Assembly (NCBI GenBank): GCA_964481485.1
Contig: CAYZVM010000004.1
Location: forward strand, 1-64,000
Source of the DNA: M3007 sp964481485
GTDB taxonomy: Bacteria > Bacteroidota > Bacteroidia > Chitinophagales > Saprospiraceae
Direction: 5' to 3'
Length of the DNA stretch: 64,000 nucleotides
This document shows positions 17,371 through 26,112 of this stretch, piece by piece (within the stretch, counting starts at the first letter, position 1; each line of letters starts with the position of its first letter). A program made the translations under genes and the position numbers. The notes under the pieces are model-generated. The model saw nothing but the letters and a program-made list of their open reading frames with translations. It did not search any database and was not told where the DNA came from.

Positions 17371-17374
17371 ACTC

Positions 17375-18358
17375 ATGGAAAATAAATCATTCTGGCAACG
17401 CCCCGAAGGAATCGCGGGCGCAATATTTCTGATTGGGATGCTTGTGGGCGGCGGTATGTTGTTGAGCCAAATGCTGCCGACACTCATCGCACTGGCATCC
17501 AATACTTTGTACCTCGCGGGTATGCTGGCCGCGTTGGCAGCCATCATTTATGTAGTGCTCGACCCAAAAGCACGCAATCTGGTATGGTATTTCTACAAAT
17601 CCGTGATGCGCTGGATAACGGGCATTTTTGTAAAAATAGACCCGATTTCGGTTCTGAAGTCCTATATGGAGGATTTGGAAGACACTTTGAAAAAAATGAG
17701 CCGCCAAATCGGTGCCCTGCGCGGCCAGATGCGCCAACTCAAGGGCATCATGGACGGCAACAAAGTGGAGATTCAAAAAAATATGGCCGTAGCCGAGCAG
17801 GCCAAAAAAAAGAGCGACGAAAAAAACATGGCGCTCGCAGCCCGCAAGGCAGGCCGCCTGCAAGATGCCAATGCCAAGTACGATGTGCTTTACACCCGCA
17901 TGGAGGTGCTGTACCGCATCCTGTCCAAAATGTACGAAAATGCAGAAATCGTGCTGGACGACACCAAAGACCAAGTGACCATCAAAGAGCAGGAGTACAA
18001 AGCCATCCACGCCAGCCATTCGGCCATCCGCTCGGCCATGAGCATCATCAGCGGCGACCCGGACCAACGCGCCCTGTTCGACCGGGCATTGGAAGCGCTG
18101 GCCGATGATGTGAGCAGCAAAGTGGGCGAAATGGAACGATTTATGGACACCAGTAAGAACCTGATGGCTTCCATTGATTTGCAAAATGGTGTTTTTGAGG
18201 AGGAGGGCTTGAGGTTGTTGGAGCAGTGGGAAAAAGAAAGCCCGCTGCTCGCCCCGCACACAAAAGACAAGAAACCAGCGGAGAAACCGCTCGACCTGAA
18301 CAAGCCGCCGAAGGAAATTTTGAAAGACGAGAATGATTATACCAAACTCTTTGAATAG
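17375..18358 (+). CDS. Two-helix membrane protein with PspA/IM30-like coiled coil
   Basis: The 327-residue product has two membrane helices (about 13-33 and 38-62), then KIDPISVLKSYMEDLEDTLKKMSRQIGALRGQMRQLKG, which resembles the start of PspA/Vipp1 (IDP, paired helices, long heptads). Helical segments with Lys/Ala/Glu run to residue 285. A flexible Lys/Pro-rich tail ends the protein. PspA-family proteins are ESCRT-III relatives that remodel or protect membranes; membership of this protein is an inference from pattern, not a firm match, because true PspA lacks membrane helices. Start ATG follows directly on a heptamer array. Confidence 0.68.
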   Translation: MENKSFWQRPEGIAGAIFLIGMLVGGGMLLSQMLPTLIALASNTLYLAGMLAALAAIIYVVLDPKARNLVWYFYKSVMRWITGIFVKIDPISVLKSYMEDLEDTLKKMSRQIGALRGQMRQLKGIMDGNKVEIQKNMAVAEQAKKKSDEKNMALAARKAGRLQDANAKYDVLYTRMEVLYRILSKMYENAEIVLDDTKDQVTIKEQEYKAIHASHSAIRSAMSIISGDPDQRALFDRALEALADDVSSKVGEMERFMDTSKNLMASIDLQNGVFEEEGLRLLEQWEKESPLLAPHTKDKKPAEKPLDLNKPPKEILKDENDYTKLFE

Positions 18359-18423
18359 CCAGACACCACAAACCGCGCGAATTCTTTAAAAATCCGCACC
18401 TTTGAGCCGCAAAACTGTACACC

Positions 18424-19368
18424 TTGAACCACCGCACTGTACCCATCCTGATTACTGTTTTGGCTGTTTGCCTGTCCTTTGTCCGGTGTGCCCGCGAAGT
18501 GATCATTGATTGGCCGGAAGAAGAGGCCAAGATTGTGACTATATGTCATTTCACTGCTGGGCAACCTTTCAAAGTGCGCGTTTCGCTGAGCCAACCTGTG
18601 TACGACACCCGCGCCCCCATAGTGCCTGCAAAAGTGGATGTCACGGTGGCGAAAGAGGGCGCTTTTTTAGATAAATTGTTTGAGGCCACTGACGACAACG
18701 GCAATCTCTACTGGGAGAGCCGCGACCTTGCCGAACAAGGCGTACCTTATTCAATCACAGTGCGATACACGGAATTCCCTGCTGCCGAGGCTGCCAGTTC
18801 TATCCCCGTTTTTTCTCCTTTGGAGCCCATACGCATCGTCGAATCGGGCATCAAGGAAACGCCTTTGGGCGACGGGCGGCGACTGCTGAGCATCCCGCTC
18901 ACGTTGAAACTGAAGAACTTGCCCCCCGAAAAGCGATTTTTTGCATTTTACCTCAAACACGATTTGGATGTGGGCGAATTTGTGGACGGCGAGTGGGTCA
19001 CGGATTTCACCTATGAAGGACTGGCGACCAATTACGCCGCCGACGGGCGCTCGCTCGCGCTCTGGCACGATTTGGAAGCAGAGCCGTTGGTAATGGTGAA
19101 TGAAAAATTTTGGAGCGACAATCGCGATTCCATCATTCTGGATGCCCGGATCGCCTACAATCCTGCCGAACACGAAAAGCCGCGCAGGATTTATGTGGAA
19201 TGGCGCACGCTCTCCGAAGAGTTTTACAAATATCACCTTTCGCTCGACCGGCAAGGCAGCACGCTCCCTTTGAGCGACCCCGACGCGGTGTACAATAATG
19301 TGCTAAATGGTTATGGGAATTTTTCCGGCTACTCAGTGCAAGTAGACACGGTTGAACTGCCGTTATAA
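18424..19368 (+). CDS. DUF4249 family outer membrane lipoprotein
   Basis: The 314-residue product fits DUF4249: a signal ending LSFVRCAREVIIDWPEEEAKIVT with a lipobox-like Cys, then KVRVSLSQPVYD, VTVAKEG, NLYWESRDLAEQGVPYSITV and a C-terminal WRTLSEEFYKYHLSLDRQG. Members are surface lipoproteins normally encoded beside TonB-dependent receptors and may help capture substrate. Here the receptor lies downstream on the other strand (19472-21751), convergent rather than co-directional. The start must be TTG at 18424, because an in-frame TGA at 18403 leaves no ATG upstream; this is unusual but the signal peptide supports it. Confidence 0.85.
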   Translation: MNHRTVPILITVLAVCLSFVRCAREVIIDWPEEEAKIVTICHFTAGQPFKVRVSLSQPVYDTRAPIVPAKVDVTVAKEGAFLDKLFEATDDNGNLYWESRDLAEQGVPYSITVRYTEFPAAEAASSIPVFSPLEPIRIVESGIKETPLGDGRRLLSIPLTLKLKNLPPEKRFFAFYLKHDLDVGEFVDGEWVTDFTYEGLATNYAADGRSLALWHDLEAEPLVMVNEKFWSDNRDSIILDARIAYNPAEHEKPRRIYVEWRTLSEEFYKYHLSLDRQGSTLPLSDPDAVYNNVLNGYGNFSGYSVQVDTVELPL

Positions 19369-19391
19369 AAATGCTTTTCTCGCCGGTTTTC

Positions 19392-19437
19392 AATACAATG
19401 CGCCATTCTGACTGCAGAATGGCGCATTGTATTTTGA
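19392..19437. terminator. Bidirectional terminator between DUF4249 gene and TonB receptor
   Basis: A perfect 19-bp stem (19392-19410 with 19415-19433) has a 4-base loop (ACTG). It lies between two convergent stop codons and has AT-rich flanks on each side. Confidence 0.8.
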
Positions 19438-19471
19438 ATTGAATACCTCGAAAATTCCAGTTTCTGCCAAC

Positions 19472-21751
19472 TCAAAACTGGAAGGTGGCACTCAAACTCG
19501 GCAGAATCGGCAATTGGTTGACCCGCGAATACCGCACCCGGTCGAAGTAAAAAATGTTGGGTCGGTCGTACACATTGGTGGCAGAGGCCGTCACTTCGAG
19601 GTTGGTATATTTCGAGAATCGGAACATCCGTTTCACAGACACGTCAAGACGGTGGTAGTAGGGCAACCGCCCGCCGCCACGTTTGTCGGCATAAACAATT
19701 CCGAGGTCGGGGTTGCCGCCCAATACATCTGTGCCGATTCCATCCTGATAGCCGAAACTAGTATAAAAACCTTGCGTCTGCGTGAAGGGAAAGCCGGAGC
19801 CAAAATTCCAGCGCGCACCAAATTCCCATTCGCGTTTTTTGCCAGCCTGATAGGAGGTCACGAGGTTCAGGTTGTGGCGGCGGTCAAACACTGGCGGGTA
19901 TTCTTGCAGACCGTCATTCCGAGTCACAAAACCGAGCGAATAGGCAGTCCAGACATAAGCGCGTTTCAGTTCTACTTTCATCGAAAAATCGAGGCCGTAG
20001 GCATCACCTGTTTCGGTGACAAAATCCGGGTCTTGCGGCAATTCCTTGTTGCGGTTCAGCGCGATCAATTGATTGAATTTCTTGTAGTAGCCCTCGACGT
20101 TTATGTCAACATTCCGTGTCACGTCCACTTCAAAACCCGCCACGCCATGTAGTGCTTTTTGCAAACGGCTGTCCGCACGCACGGTAGAGTTTGGTTCGTA
20201 GATCGTTTCCTCCGGCCCGGAAAGGAATCCCACAAACAGGTTCACGACATCGCGCTCATTCACCGTAGAGAGCAGGTTTTGGGAATAAATGCCGCCCGCC
20301 GCCTTGAATCGAAGGTTGTCGGTGATATTGTATTTCATTCCGAGGCGCGGCTCTGCCACTGCCTCGCCGAGCGATTGGTAATATTGCATTCTAAGTCCGG
20401 GCTCTATCACCAATGAGCCGATTTTGCGTTTCCAGCGCATGTAACCGCTGATTTCGGTCGTGTTTTCTGTTTGGTCAATAGTAAGGCCCAAGAAGTTGAT
20501 AAATTCAAATTCCGTGCGGAACCCTGTCAACTCGATACCATATTCGAGTTCGCTGTTTCTGCCGAAATTGGTAAAGTTCAAACCTCCGTAGAACCCCGAA
20601 ATACCGCTCCGGCGCGGGCGGCGATCCGATTCTTCAATGCGCGAATCGTATTTCGAAAAAGTAAAAATGCCGTTGATGATTGTGCTGGAGTTGGCAGGAA
20701 TGAGCGTGAAGTCGGTACCGCCGCCACTGCTGCTCCAGCTGAAATCGGCAATGGGAAAATTAACGCGGTCGTCGTAGTTGAACCCAAAAAAGTTGAGTTT
20801 GCTGCCGTTGCCGGTCAGGAGCGAAATTTTACCGTAGAAATCTTCGTAGTCAAAAGGAATGCCCACCGAATCGTTGGCATAGCTGTACAGCTTGTCGTCA
20901 AATTGGTTGATGAGCGCCTTTTTGCCCGTCAGCACAAACGAGATACTGCTGCCGCCGCTTTCCCTCAGCGGGACGAGCGGGCCTTCGATGATGGCTTTTG
21001 CCTGAAAAGGGCTGGCCGATACCAAGCCCGACAGTCGTTTGCGGTTGCCTTCGCGGGTTTTCACGTCCACGATGGCCGATATGCGCCCGCCGTAGTCGGC
21101 ATTGAAACCGCCGGTGAGCACGTCCACGTTGCGGATGAGTTCGGTTTCAAATACCGAGAAAAAGCCGATGCTGTGAAAGGGGTTGTAAATCGTCATCCCG
21201 TCGAGCAGGATGCGGTTTTGCACGGGCGAGCCGCCCCGGATATAGAGTTGCCCACCTTGGTCGCCGGTGAAAATCACGCCCGGCAGCACGGTGAGGTACT
21301 GCGCGATGTCCGATTGGCCGCCCGCTGAGGGCAGGGAGCGAATTTGTTTGGGCGTCACCGAAAGTTTTGAGATTTGCACATCGGCTTTTGCCTGTTCTTT
21401 TTTCCCGCTAATGGTGATTTCGTCAATTTTTTGGCCGCTCTCCGTCATGTAGATATTTTGGAACAAAATCTCGCCGCGTTTGACGGTAATATCACCCGTG
21501 TAAGTGTCGTAGCCCGTGAGCGACACCACTATCCTGTGTTCGCCTGGAGGCACCTGCGGGATGGAAAAAAATCCGTTCACGTCCGCAATCGTGCCTAAGT
21601 TGGCACCTTCTATGCGCACGGTGGCGAACCCGACCGATTGGGTGGATTCTTTGTCGAAAATGTTGCCGCGAACGGTGCCCAAGTCGGTTTTTTGCGCAGA
21701 AAGCAAGACACTGGAAAGGATTAAAATAGCTAAGCAAAGTAGATTTCTCAT
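19472..21751 (-). CDS. TonB-dependent receptor with carboxypeptidase-like N-terminal domain
   Basis: The 759-residue product starts MRNLLCLAILILSSVLLSAQ (signal peptide). Residues about 25-110 form a CarboxypepD_reg-like domain (VRGNIFDKESTQSVGFATVRIEG, GTIADVNGFFSIPQVPPGEHRIVVSLTGY). The plug follows (SLPSAGGQSDIAQYLTVLPGVIF, GGQLYIRGGSPVQNRILLDGMTIYNPFH) and then the barrel ending in ATFQF. Such receptors import large or metal-bound nutrients with energy from TonB-ExbBD. The partner is likely the DUF4249 lipoprotein. The substrate is not visible. Confidence 0.93.
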   Translation of the reverse strand: MRNLLCLAILILSSVLLSAQKTDLGTVRGNIFDKESTQSVGFATVRIEGANLGTIADVNGFFSIPQVPPGEHRIVVSLTGYDTYTGDITVKRGEILFQNIYMTESGQKIDEITISGKKEQAKADVQISKLSVTPKQIRSLPSAGGQSDIAQYLTVLPGVIFTGDQGGQLYIRGGSPVQNRILLDGMTIYNPFHSIGFFSVFETELIRNVDVLTGGFNADYGGRISAIVDVKTREGNRKRLSGLVSASPFQAKAIIEGPLVPLRESGGSSISFVLTGKKALINQFDDKLYSYANDSVGIPFDYEDFYGKISLLTGNGSKLNFFGFNYDDRVNFPIADFSWSSSGGGTDFTLIPANSSTIINGIFTFSKYDSRIEESDRRPRRSGISGFYGGLNFTNFGRNSELEYGIELTGFRTEFEFINFLGLTIDQTENTTEISGYMRWKRKIGSLVIEPGLRMQYYQSLGEAVAEPRLGMKYNITDNLRFKAAGGIYSQNLLSTVNERDVVNLFVGFLSGPEETIYEPNSTVRADSRLQKALHGVAGFEVDVTRNVDINVEGYYKKFNQLIALNRNKELPQDPDFVTETGDAYGLDFSMKVELKRAYVWTAYSLGFVTRNDGLQEYPPVFDRRHNLNLVTSYQAGKKREWEFGARWNFGSGFPFTQTQGFYTSFGYQDGIGTDVLGGNPDLGIVYADKRGGGRLPYYHRLDVSVKRMFRFSKYTNLEVTASATNVYDRPNIFYFDRVRYSRVNQLPILPSLSATFQF

Positions 21752-21849
21752 CGAATATTTATTGTGTTTGGCGGCGGCAAAGATAGCTGTACCTTGGTAT
21801 TTCGCTCTGGAAGAAAAAGATAGTTGTTGACAATCTCTTTGATTCCGCG

Positions 21850-21876
21850 TTGCTGTACCCTCTTTCGCTACTTTTG
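21850..21876 (+). promoter_or_regulatory. Bacteroidota-type promoter upstream of the SulP gene
   Basis: TTG at 21850-21852 and TACTTTTG at 21869-21876 match the -33 TTG and -7 TAnnTTTG elements with a 16-base spacing. The SulP start codon lies 41 bases downstream. Confidence 0.6.
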
Positions 21877-21916
21877 CTGCCACTTTGAAGGCAAAACAAC
21901 TCAGGCGAATTTATTT

Positions 21917-23545
21917 ATGAAAATTAAAACAGGCGACCTTTTTGGCGGTCTCACCGCAGGCATCGTGGCGCTGCCATTGGCTCTGGCATTTGGCGTACAG
22001 TCAGGCATGGGTGCTGCTGCCGGGCTTTATGGGGCCATTATCTTAGGTTTTTTCGCAGCCATATTTGGCGGCACGCCTTCTCAAATCAGCGGCCCTACTG
22101 GACCAATGACGGTGGTGACAGCTACTTTGGTGGCTGGACTGGTAGCCCAAAGTGGCGGTTTGGAACAATCAATGGGAGCCATCGTGATGGCTTTTTTTCT
22201 GGGCGGCGCGTTCCAGGTGTTGTTTGGCGTATTGCAACTCGGCAGTTACATCCGCTTCATTCCCTACCCTGTCATTTCGGGTTTTATGAGCGGCATCGGG
22301 TTCATTATCATTCTGTTACAATTGTTCCCTGCGATGGGGCTGATCTCACCGGCTTCTACTTATGAGGTGTTGAGCAACATCCGCCAATTGTTCGCCGAGA
22401 TGAACGTGGCCGCCTTGGCACTATCGCTGCTGTCCATCGCAACCATATACCTTTTTCCAAAAATCACCTCCAAAATCCCCAGCACGTTGGTGGCACTCAT
22501 CATTGCCACGATAATTTCTGTGGTGGCAGGTTTGGAAGTGCCGCGCATCGGCGATATCCCCACCGGCTTGCCGCCATTCCTAGGTATAGGAATGTTCAAT
22601 ATCTCCGCTGGCCAAATCCAGACCATTCTCGCCGCCGCGCTCACCTTGGCAGCACTCGGCAGCATTGACTCGCTGCTTACTTCCGTGGTGGCCGACAATG
22701 TGACGAAAACCCGCCACAACAGCAATAAAGAACTTATTGGGCAGGGTATCGGCAATTCTATCGGCGGCCTTTTTGGTGGCTTGCCCGGCGCAGGAGCCAC
22801 CATGCGCACCCTCGTCAATATCCGCGCGGGCGGCTCGGGGCGGCTTTCTGGGGCGGTGCATTCCCTTACTTTAGTGGTCGTGTTGCTGGGTGCGGGCAGT
22901 TACGCGGCACTGATTCCCAAATCGGTATTAGCCGGCATCCTCATCACAGTGGGCATGGGCATATTGGATTATCGCGGATTCCGACATATCGCGAAAGTGC
23001 CAAAATCAGATGTAGTGGTGATGATAACCGTGCTGGTGCTAACGGTTTTTGTAGATTTGCTGACGGCCGTTGGGGTAGGCATGTTGGTCGCCTCTGTGTT
23101 TTTTATGAAAAAAATGAGTGAGGTGGTGGAGGAAAAATTCACAGACGAGAGCGTGCATGAAATTGTGCCTGAGGCATTTTGGGAAGACGAAAAAATTCCT
23201 GAGAACTTGAAAGACAACATTTTAATCAAACACCTCGACGGGCCGTTGTTTTTTGGTTTTGCCGCAAGATTTCAGGAATTGGCCAACCGATTGCCAAAAG
23301 TGCGCTACCTCATCATCCGAATGAAGCGGGTTCCTTACATAGACCAAAGCGGCCTGTACGCGCTCGAAGAAGCCATCCTCGCGATGGAACAACGCGGCAT
23401 CCATGTTTTGCTCAGTGGCTTGCAGACACAGCCACGCGATCTGCTCGAGCGCGTGCGCGTTATCCCCGATCTGGTGCCGGAGGAAAACATTTTCACGAAC
23501 TTCGAGGATTGTCTGAATTGGTTGAAAAACAAGAACTTGCCTTGA
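21917..23545 (+). CDS. SulP family anion permease with STAS domain
   Basis: The 542-residue product starts MKIKTGDLFGGLTAGIVALPLALAFGVQSGMGAAAGLYG, typical of SulP, and has about 10-12 membrane helices to residue 400. Motifs include GGTPSQISGPTGPMTVV and GQGIGNSIGGLFGGLPGAGATMRTLVN. A C-terminal STAS domain (about 440-540) contains YLIIRMKRVPYIDQSGLYALEEAI, where a phosphorylatable Ser lies in the DQSG motif. Substrates may be sulphate, bicarbonate or other anions and cannot be fixed. The stop overlaps the start of the next gene (TGATG), indicating translational coupling. Confidence 0.93.
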   Translation: MKIKTGDLFGGLTAGIVALPLALAFGVQSGMGAAAGLYGAIILGFFAAIFGGTPSQISGPTGPMTVVTATLVAGLVAQSGGLEQSMGAIVMAFFLGGAFQVLFGVLQLGSYIRFIPYPVISGFMSGIGFIIILLQLFPAMGLISPASTYEVLSNIRQLFAEMNVAALALSLLSIATIYLFPKITSKIPSTLVALIIATIISVVAGLEVPRIGDIPTGLPPFLGIGMFNISAGQIQTILAAALTLAALGSIDSLLTSVVADNVTKTRHNSNKELIGQGIGNSIGGLFGGLPGAGATMRTLVNIRAGGSGRLSGAVHSLTLVVVLLGAGSYAALIPKSVLAGILITVGMGILDYRGFRHIAKVPKSDVVVMITVLVLTVFVDLLTAVGVGMLVASVFFMKKMSEVVEEKFTDESVHEIVPEAFWEDEKIPENLKDNILIKHLDGPLFFGFAARFQELANRLPKVRYLIIRMKRVPYIDQSGLYALEEAILAMEQRGIHVLLSGLQTQPRDLLERVRVIPDLVPEENIFTNFEDCLNWLKNKNLP

Positions 23546-24750
23546 TGCCCTACGACATCCTCATCGCCGGGGGCGGCATCGTCGGACTCGCCACCGCCCT
23601 CCAACTTCAGCGCCGCAACCCACGTCTGCGCATTGCCATTTTGGAAAAAGAAAACCAAGTGGCCGTCCACCAAAGCAGCCACAACAGCGGTGTCATCCAC
23701 AGCGGGATTTATTACAAACCCGGCAGCCTGCGCGCCACGAACTGCAAACGCGGCTACGACTTAATGCTCCAATTTTGCCGGGAAAATGAGGTGCCGTTTG
23801 ACATTTGCGGAAAAATCATCGTCGCGGCGGAAGAGAGCGAGCGCGGCCAATTGGACAAAATTTACCAGCGTGGCCTCGAAAATGGCCTGACCGGCATCCG
23901 AAAAATCAGCCCCGCCGAAGCCCGCGACGTTGAGCCGCACGTCCGCACCGTCGAGGCCGTTTGGGTGCCACAGGCTGGCATCGTGGATTATGGCGAGGTC
24001 GCACGGAAATACGCGGAGTTGATTCAAAAAAACGGAGGCGAGATTCACTTGGGGCAAAAAGTAAAAACCGTTCGAACGCAAGGCGGGGAAGTTATCGTTC
24101 AAAGTGAAAATCAAGAATTTAAGGGCAAAATATTTGTCAATTGCGCGGGTCTTTATTCCGATAAAATCGCCCAACTGACGGGCGAAAAACCTGACCTGCA
24201 AATCCTTCCTTTTCGCGGCGAATACTACGAGTTGAAACATGAACGCCAGCACCTCGTCCGCAACCTGATTTACCCCGTGCCAAATCCCAACTTCCCTTTT
24301 CTCGGTGTACATTTTACCCGCATGATTCAGGGTGGCATCGAAGCCGGGCCGAACGCCGTGTTGGCGTTTCGCCGCGAAGGATATTCGCGTTGGGATGTGA
24401 ATATCAAAGAATTAGCCGAAACACTGGCCTTCCCCGGCTTCCGAAAAATAGCCCGAAAATATTGGCGCGACGGCTGGAAGGAGATGCAGCGCTCCTACTC
24501 AAAGCACCATTTTGTACTTGCTTTGCAGCGTCTTGTGCCGGAAATTTTGGCTGAGGATCTGACGCCCGGTCGAGCGGGCGTACGCGCCATGGCCTGCGAC
24601 CGCGTGGGCAACCTGCTCGACGATTTTCTCATCCTCACCCGGCCCCGCATCGTCAATGTCTGCAACGCGCCCAGCCCGGCGGCCACTGCTTCGCTGGCTG
24701 TGGGCGAGACGGTGACGGAGAAAGTTTTAGTTATGAGCCATGCGTTATGA
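23545..24750 (+). CDS. lhgO: L-2-hydroxyglutarate oxidase (FAD-dependent)
   Basis: The 401-residue product opens with the Rossmann FAD motif (MPYDILIAGGGIVGLATALQLQ), followed by HQSSHNSGVIHSGIYYKPGSLRATNCKRG, the family signature, and GVRAMACDRVGNLLDDFLI near the C-terminus. The family oxidises L-2-hydroxyglutarate to 2-oxoglutarate at the membrane and repairs a dead-end product of promiscuous dehydrogenases. Start ATG overlaps the SulP stop by one base; the C-terminal codons and the next gene's start lie within a heptamer array (GTTATGA words). Confidence 0.92.
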   Translation: MPYDILIAGGGIVGLATALQLQRRNPRLRIAILEKENQVAVHQSSHNSGVIHSGIYYKPGSLRATNCKRGYDLMLQFCRENEVPFDICGKIIVAAEESERGQLDKIYQRGLENGLTGIRKISPAEARDVEPHVRTVEAVWVPQAGIVDYGEVARKYAELIQKNGGEIHLGQKVKTVRTQGGEVIVQSENQEFKGKIFVNCAGLYSDKIAQLTGEKPDLQILPFRGEYYELKHERQHLVRNLIYPVPNPNFPFLGVHFTRMIQGGIEAGPNAVLAFRREGYSRWDVNIKELAETLAFPGFRKIARKYWRDGWKEMQRSYSKHHFVLALQRLVPEILAEDLTPGRAGVRAMACDRVGNLLDDFLILTRPRIVNVCNAPSPAATASLAVGETVTEKVLVMSHAL

Positions 24751-24757
24751 GTCAGGT
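24730..24757 (+). repeat. Heptamer array forming the lhgO stop and the next start codon
   Basis: Words GTTATGA, GCCATGC, GTTATGA and GTCAGGT follow one another with period 7. The ATGA in which the deacetylase start and the lhgO stop overlap is part of the third word. Confidence 0.7.
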
Positions 24758-26105
24758 AGTCATTGAGACTTCTTTTGCTTTTCAACCCGAAAAAGCATAT
24801 TGCTTCCACGTTCTCTTGCGCGAGTTGCTGGGACTGGAGTATCGCGTCGTTGTTTCGGAACATGAAAAAAACTACCGGCTGCGACTGCCGAACGGGGCGG
24901 AAATTATTGTCGAAGACCATTTTTTTTCGCATCAAAAACACGGCGATTTTCTCCGCCCGGAAAACTTGCCGACCGATGCGGCGACCTTTCCCTCACCCTT
25001 CGACGACAGCCTCCTGACCTCCATTTTCGGTCACAACTACTTCGTTTTCAATGAAAAAGAAATCCGTTGCGGCCTCGATGTTTTTGCTTCCTCCTTCTTT
25101 ATGCTCACGCGCTGGGAGGAATTTGTGTCAACCCGCCTTGATTCTTGCGGCGGTCAAGAAGCCCGCGACCAACACGGGCGTTTTCCGGCAGACAAATCTT
25201 TGGCTTACCGCGCCGGATTCCTCGACCGCCCGGTGGTGAACGAATATGCCGAACTGCTCTGGCAGATGTTTGCTCGGCTGGGCTGGGCGCCGCCAAAACC
25301 AAAACGGAACTTCAAACTGACGGTTACTTGCGACGTGGACCACCCGCGCTTGTGGTGGTCGGGGACAGATAGGTTGAAAACTTTGGGAGGAAGCATTTTC
25401 AAACGCGGCGATTTTAGAGAGGCCGGTTTTTGGCTGAAAAATCATATTTTTCAAAAGCAAGACCCATACGACGTGTTCGACGAGTGGCTGGGTATATTTG
25501 AAAAAAACGGCCTCCAGGGATATTTCAATTTTTTGGGGAAACGCCCGCCTTCGAGCGATTGCTGGTATCTGCTGGAACATCCGTTTGTCAAAAATTTGAT
25601 AGAAAAAATTGCCGCGCTCGGCCATAACGTTGGCTTTCACCCTTCTTACGAAGCCTTTGATAATCAGGAAGTTTTTGAACAAGAACTCGCCTCGCTGCGA
25701 GCGCTCTCCCCTACCCCAATCGTCACGGGGCGACAACATTATCTGCGTTTTGCTGCGCCGCACACTTGGCAGGTTTGGGAGGATGCGGGCATGGATTGGG
25801 ATTCCACGCTGGGCTACCCGGAGGCCGAGGGATTTCGCTGCGGTATTTGTCAGGATTTTCCGGTGTTCAATTTTTTGACGCGTAAAATGCTGAATCTGAG
25901 AGAAAAACCGCTCCTCGCGATGGACGTGACGCTGGCGCTCTACCAGAAATATTCGCCTGAAACGGCGTTTGAAAAACTCCATCAACTGCGGCGACAGGTG
26001 GAGCGGCACGGCGGGGAGTTTGTTTTGCTTTGGCACAATTCTTCATGGAACACCTACTTTTGGGCCGACTGGCGCGAGGTGTTTCGCGCTTTTGTTTCAC
26101 AGTAA
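24747..26105 (+). CDS. Polysaccharide deacetylase family protein
   Basis: The 452-residue product has an N-terminal DUF7033-like domain (CFHVLLRELLGLEYRVVVSEHEKNYRLRLPNG) and a C-terminal NodB-like deacetylase barrel from about residue 180 (FKLTVTCDVDHPRLWW, with the metal-binding DVDH; VGFHPSYEAFDN; GRQHYLRFAAPHTWQVWEDAGMDWDSTLGYPEAEGFRCG). It likely removes N-acetyl groups from a surface polysaccharide. Length is usual for the Bacteroidota type. ATGA overlap with lhgO suggests translational coupling, and the Wzi-like gene follows after 7 bases. Confidence 0.85.
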   Translation: MSQVVIETSFAFQPEKAYCFHVLLRELLGLEYRVVVSEHEKNYRLRLPNGAEIIVEDHFFSHQKHGDFLRPENLPTDAATFPSPFDDSLLTSIFGHNYFVFNEKEIRCGLDVFASSFFMLTRWEEFVSTRLDSCGGQEARDQHGRFPADKSLAYRAGFLDRPVVNEYAELLWQMFARLGWAPPKPKRNFKLTVTCDVDHPRLWWSGTDRLKTLGGSIFKRGDFREAGFWLKNHIFQKQDPYDVFDEWLGIFEKNGLQGYFNFLGKRPPSSDCWYLLEHPFVKNLIEKIAALGHNVGFHPSYEAFDNQEVFEQELASLRALSPTPIVTGRQHYLRFAAPHTWQVWEDAGMDWDSTLGYPEAEGFRCGICQDFPVFNFLTRKMLNLREKPLLAMDVTLALYQKYSPETAFEKLHQLRRQVERHGGEFVLLWHNSSWNTYFWADWREVFRAFVSQ

Positions 26106-26112
26106 AGTATTC

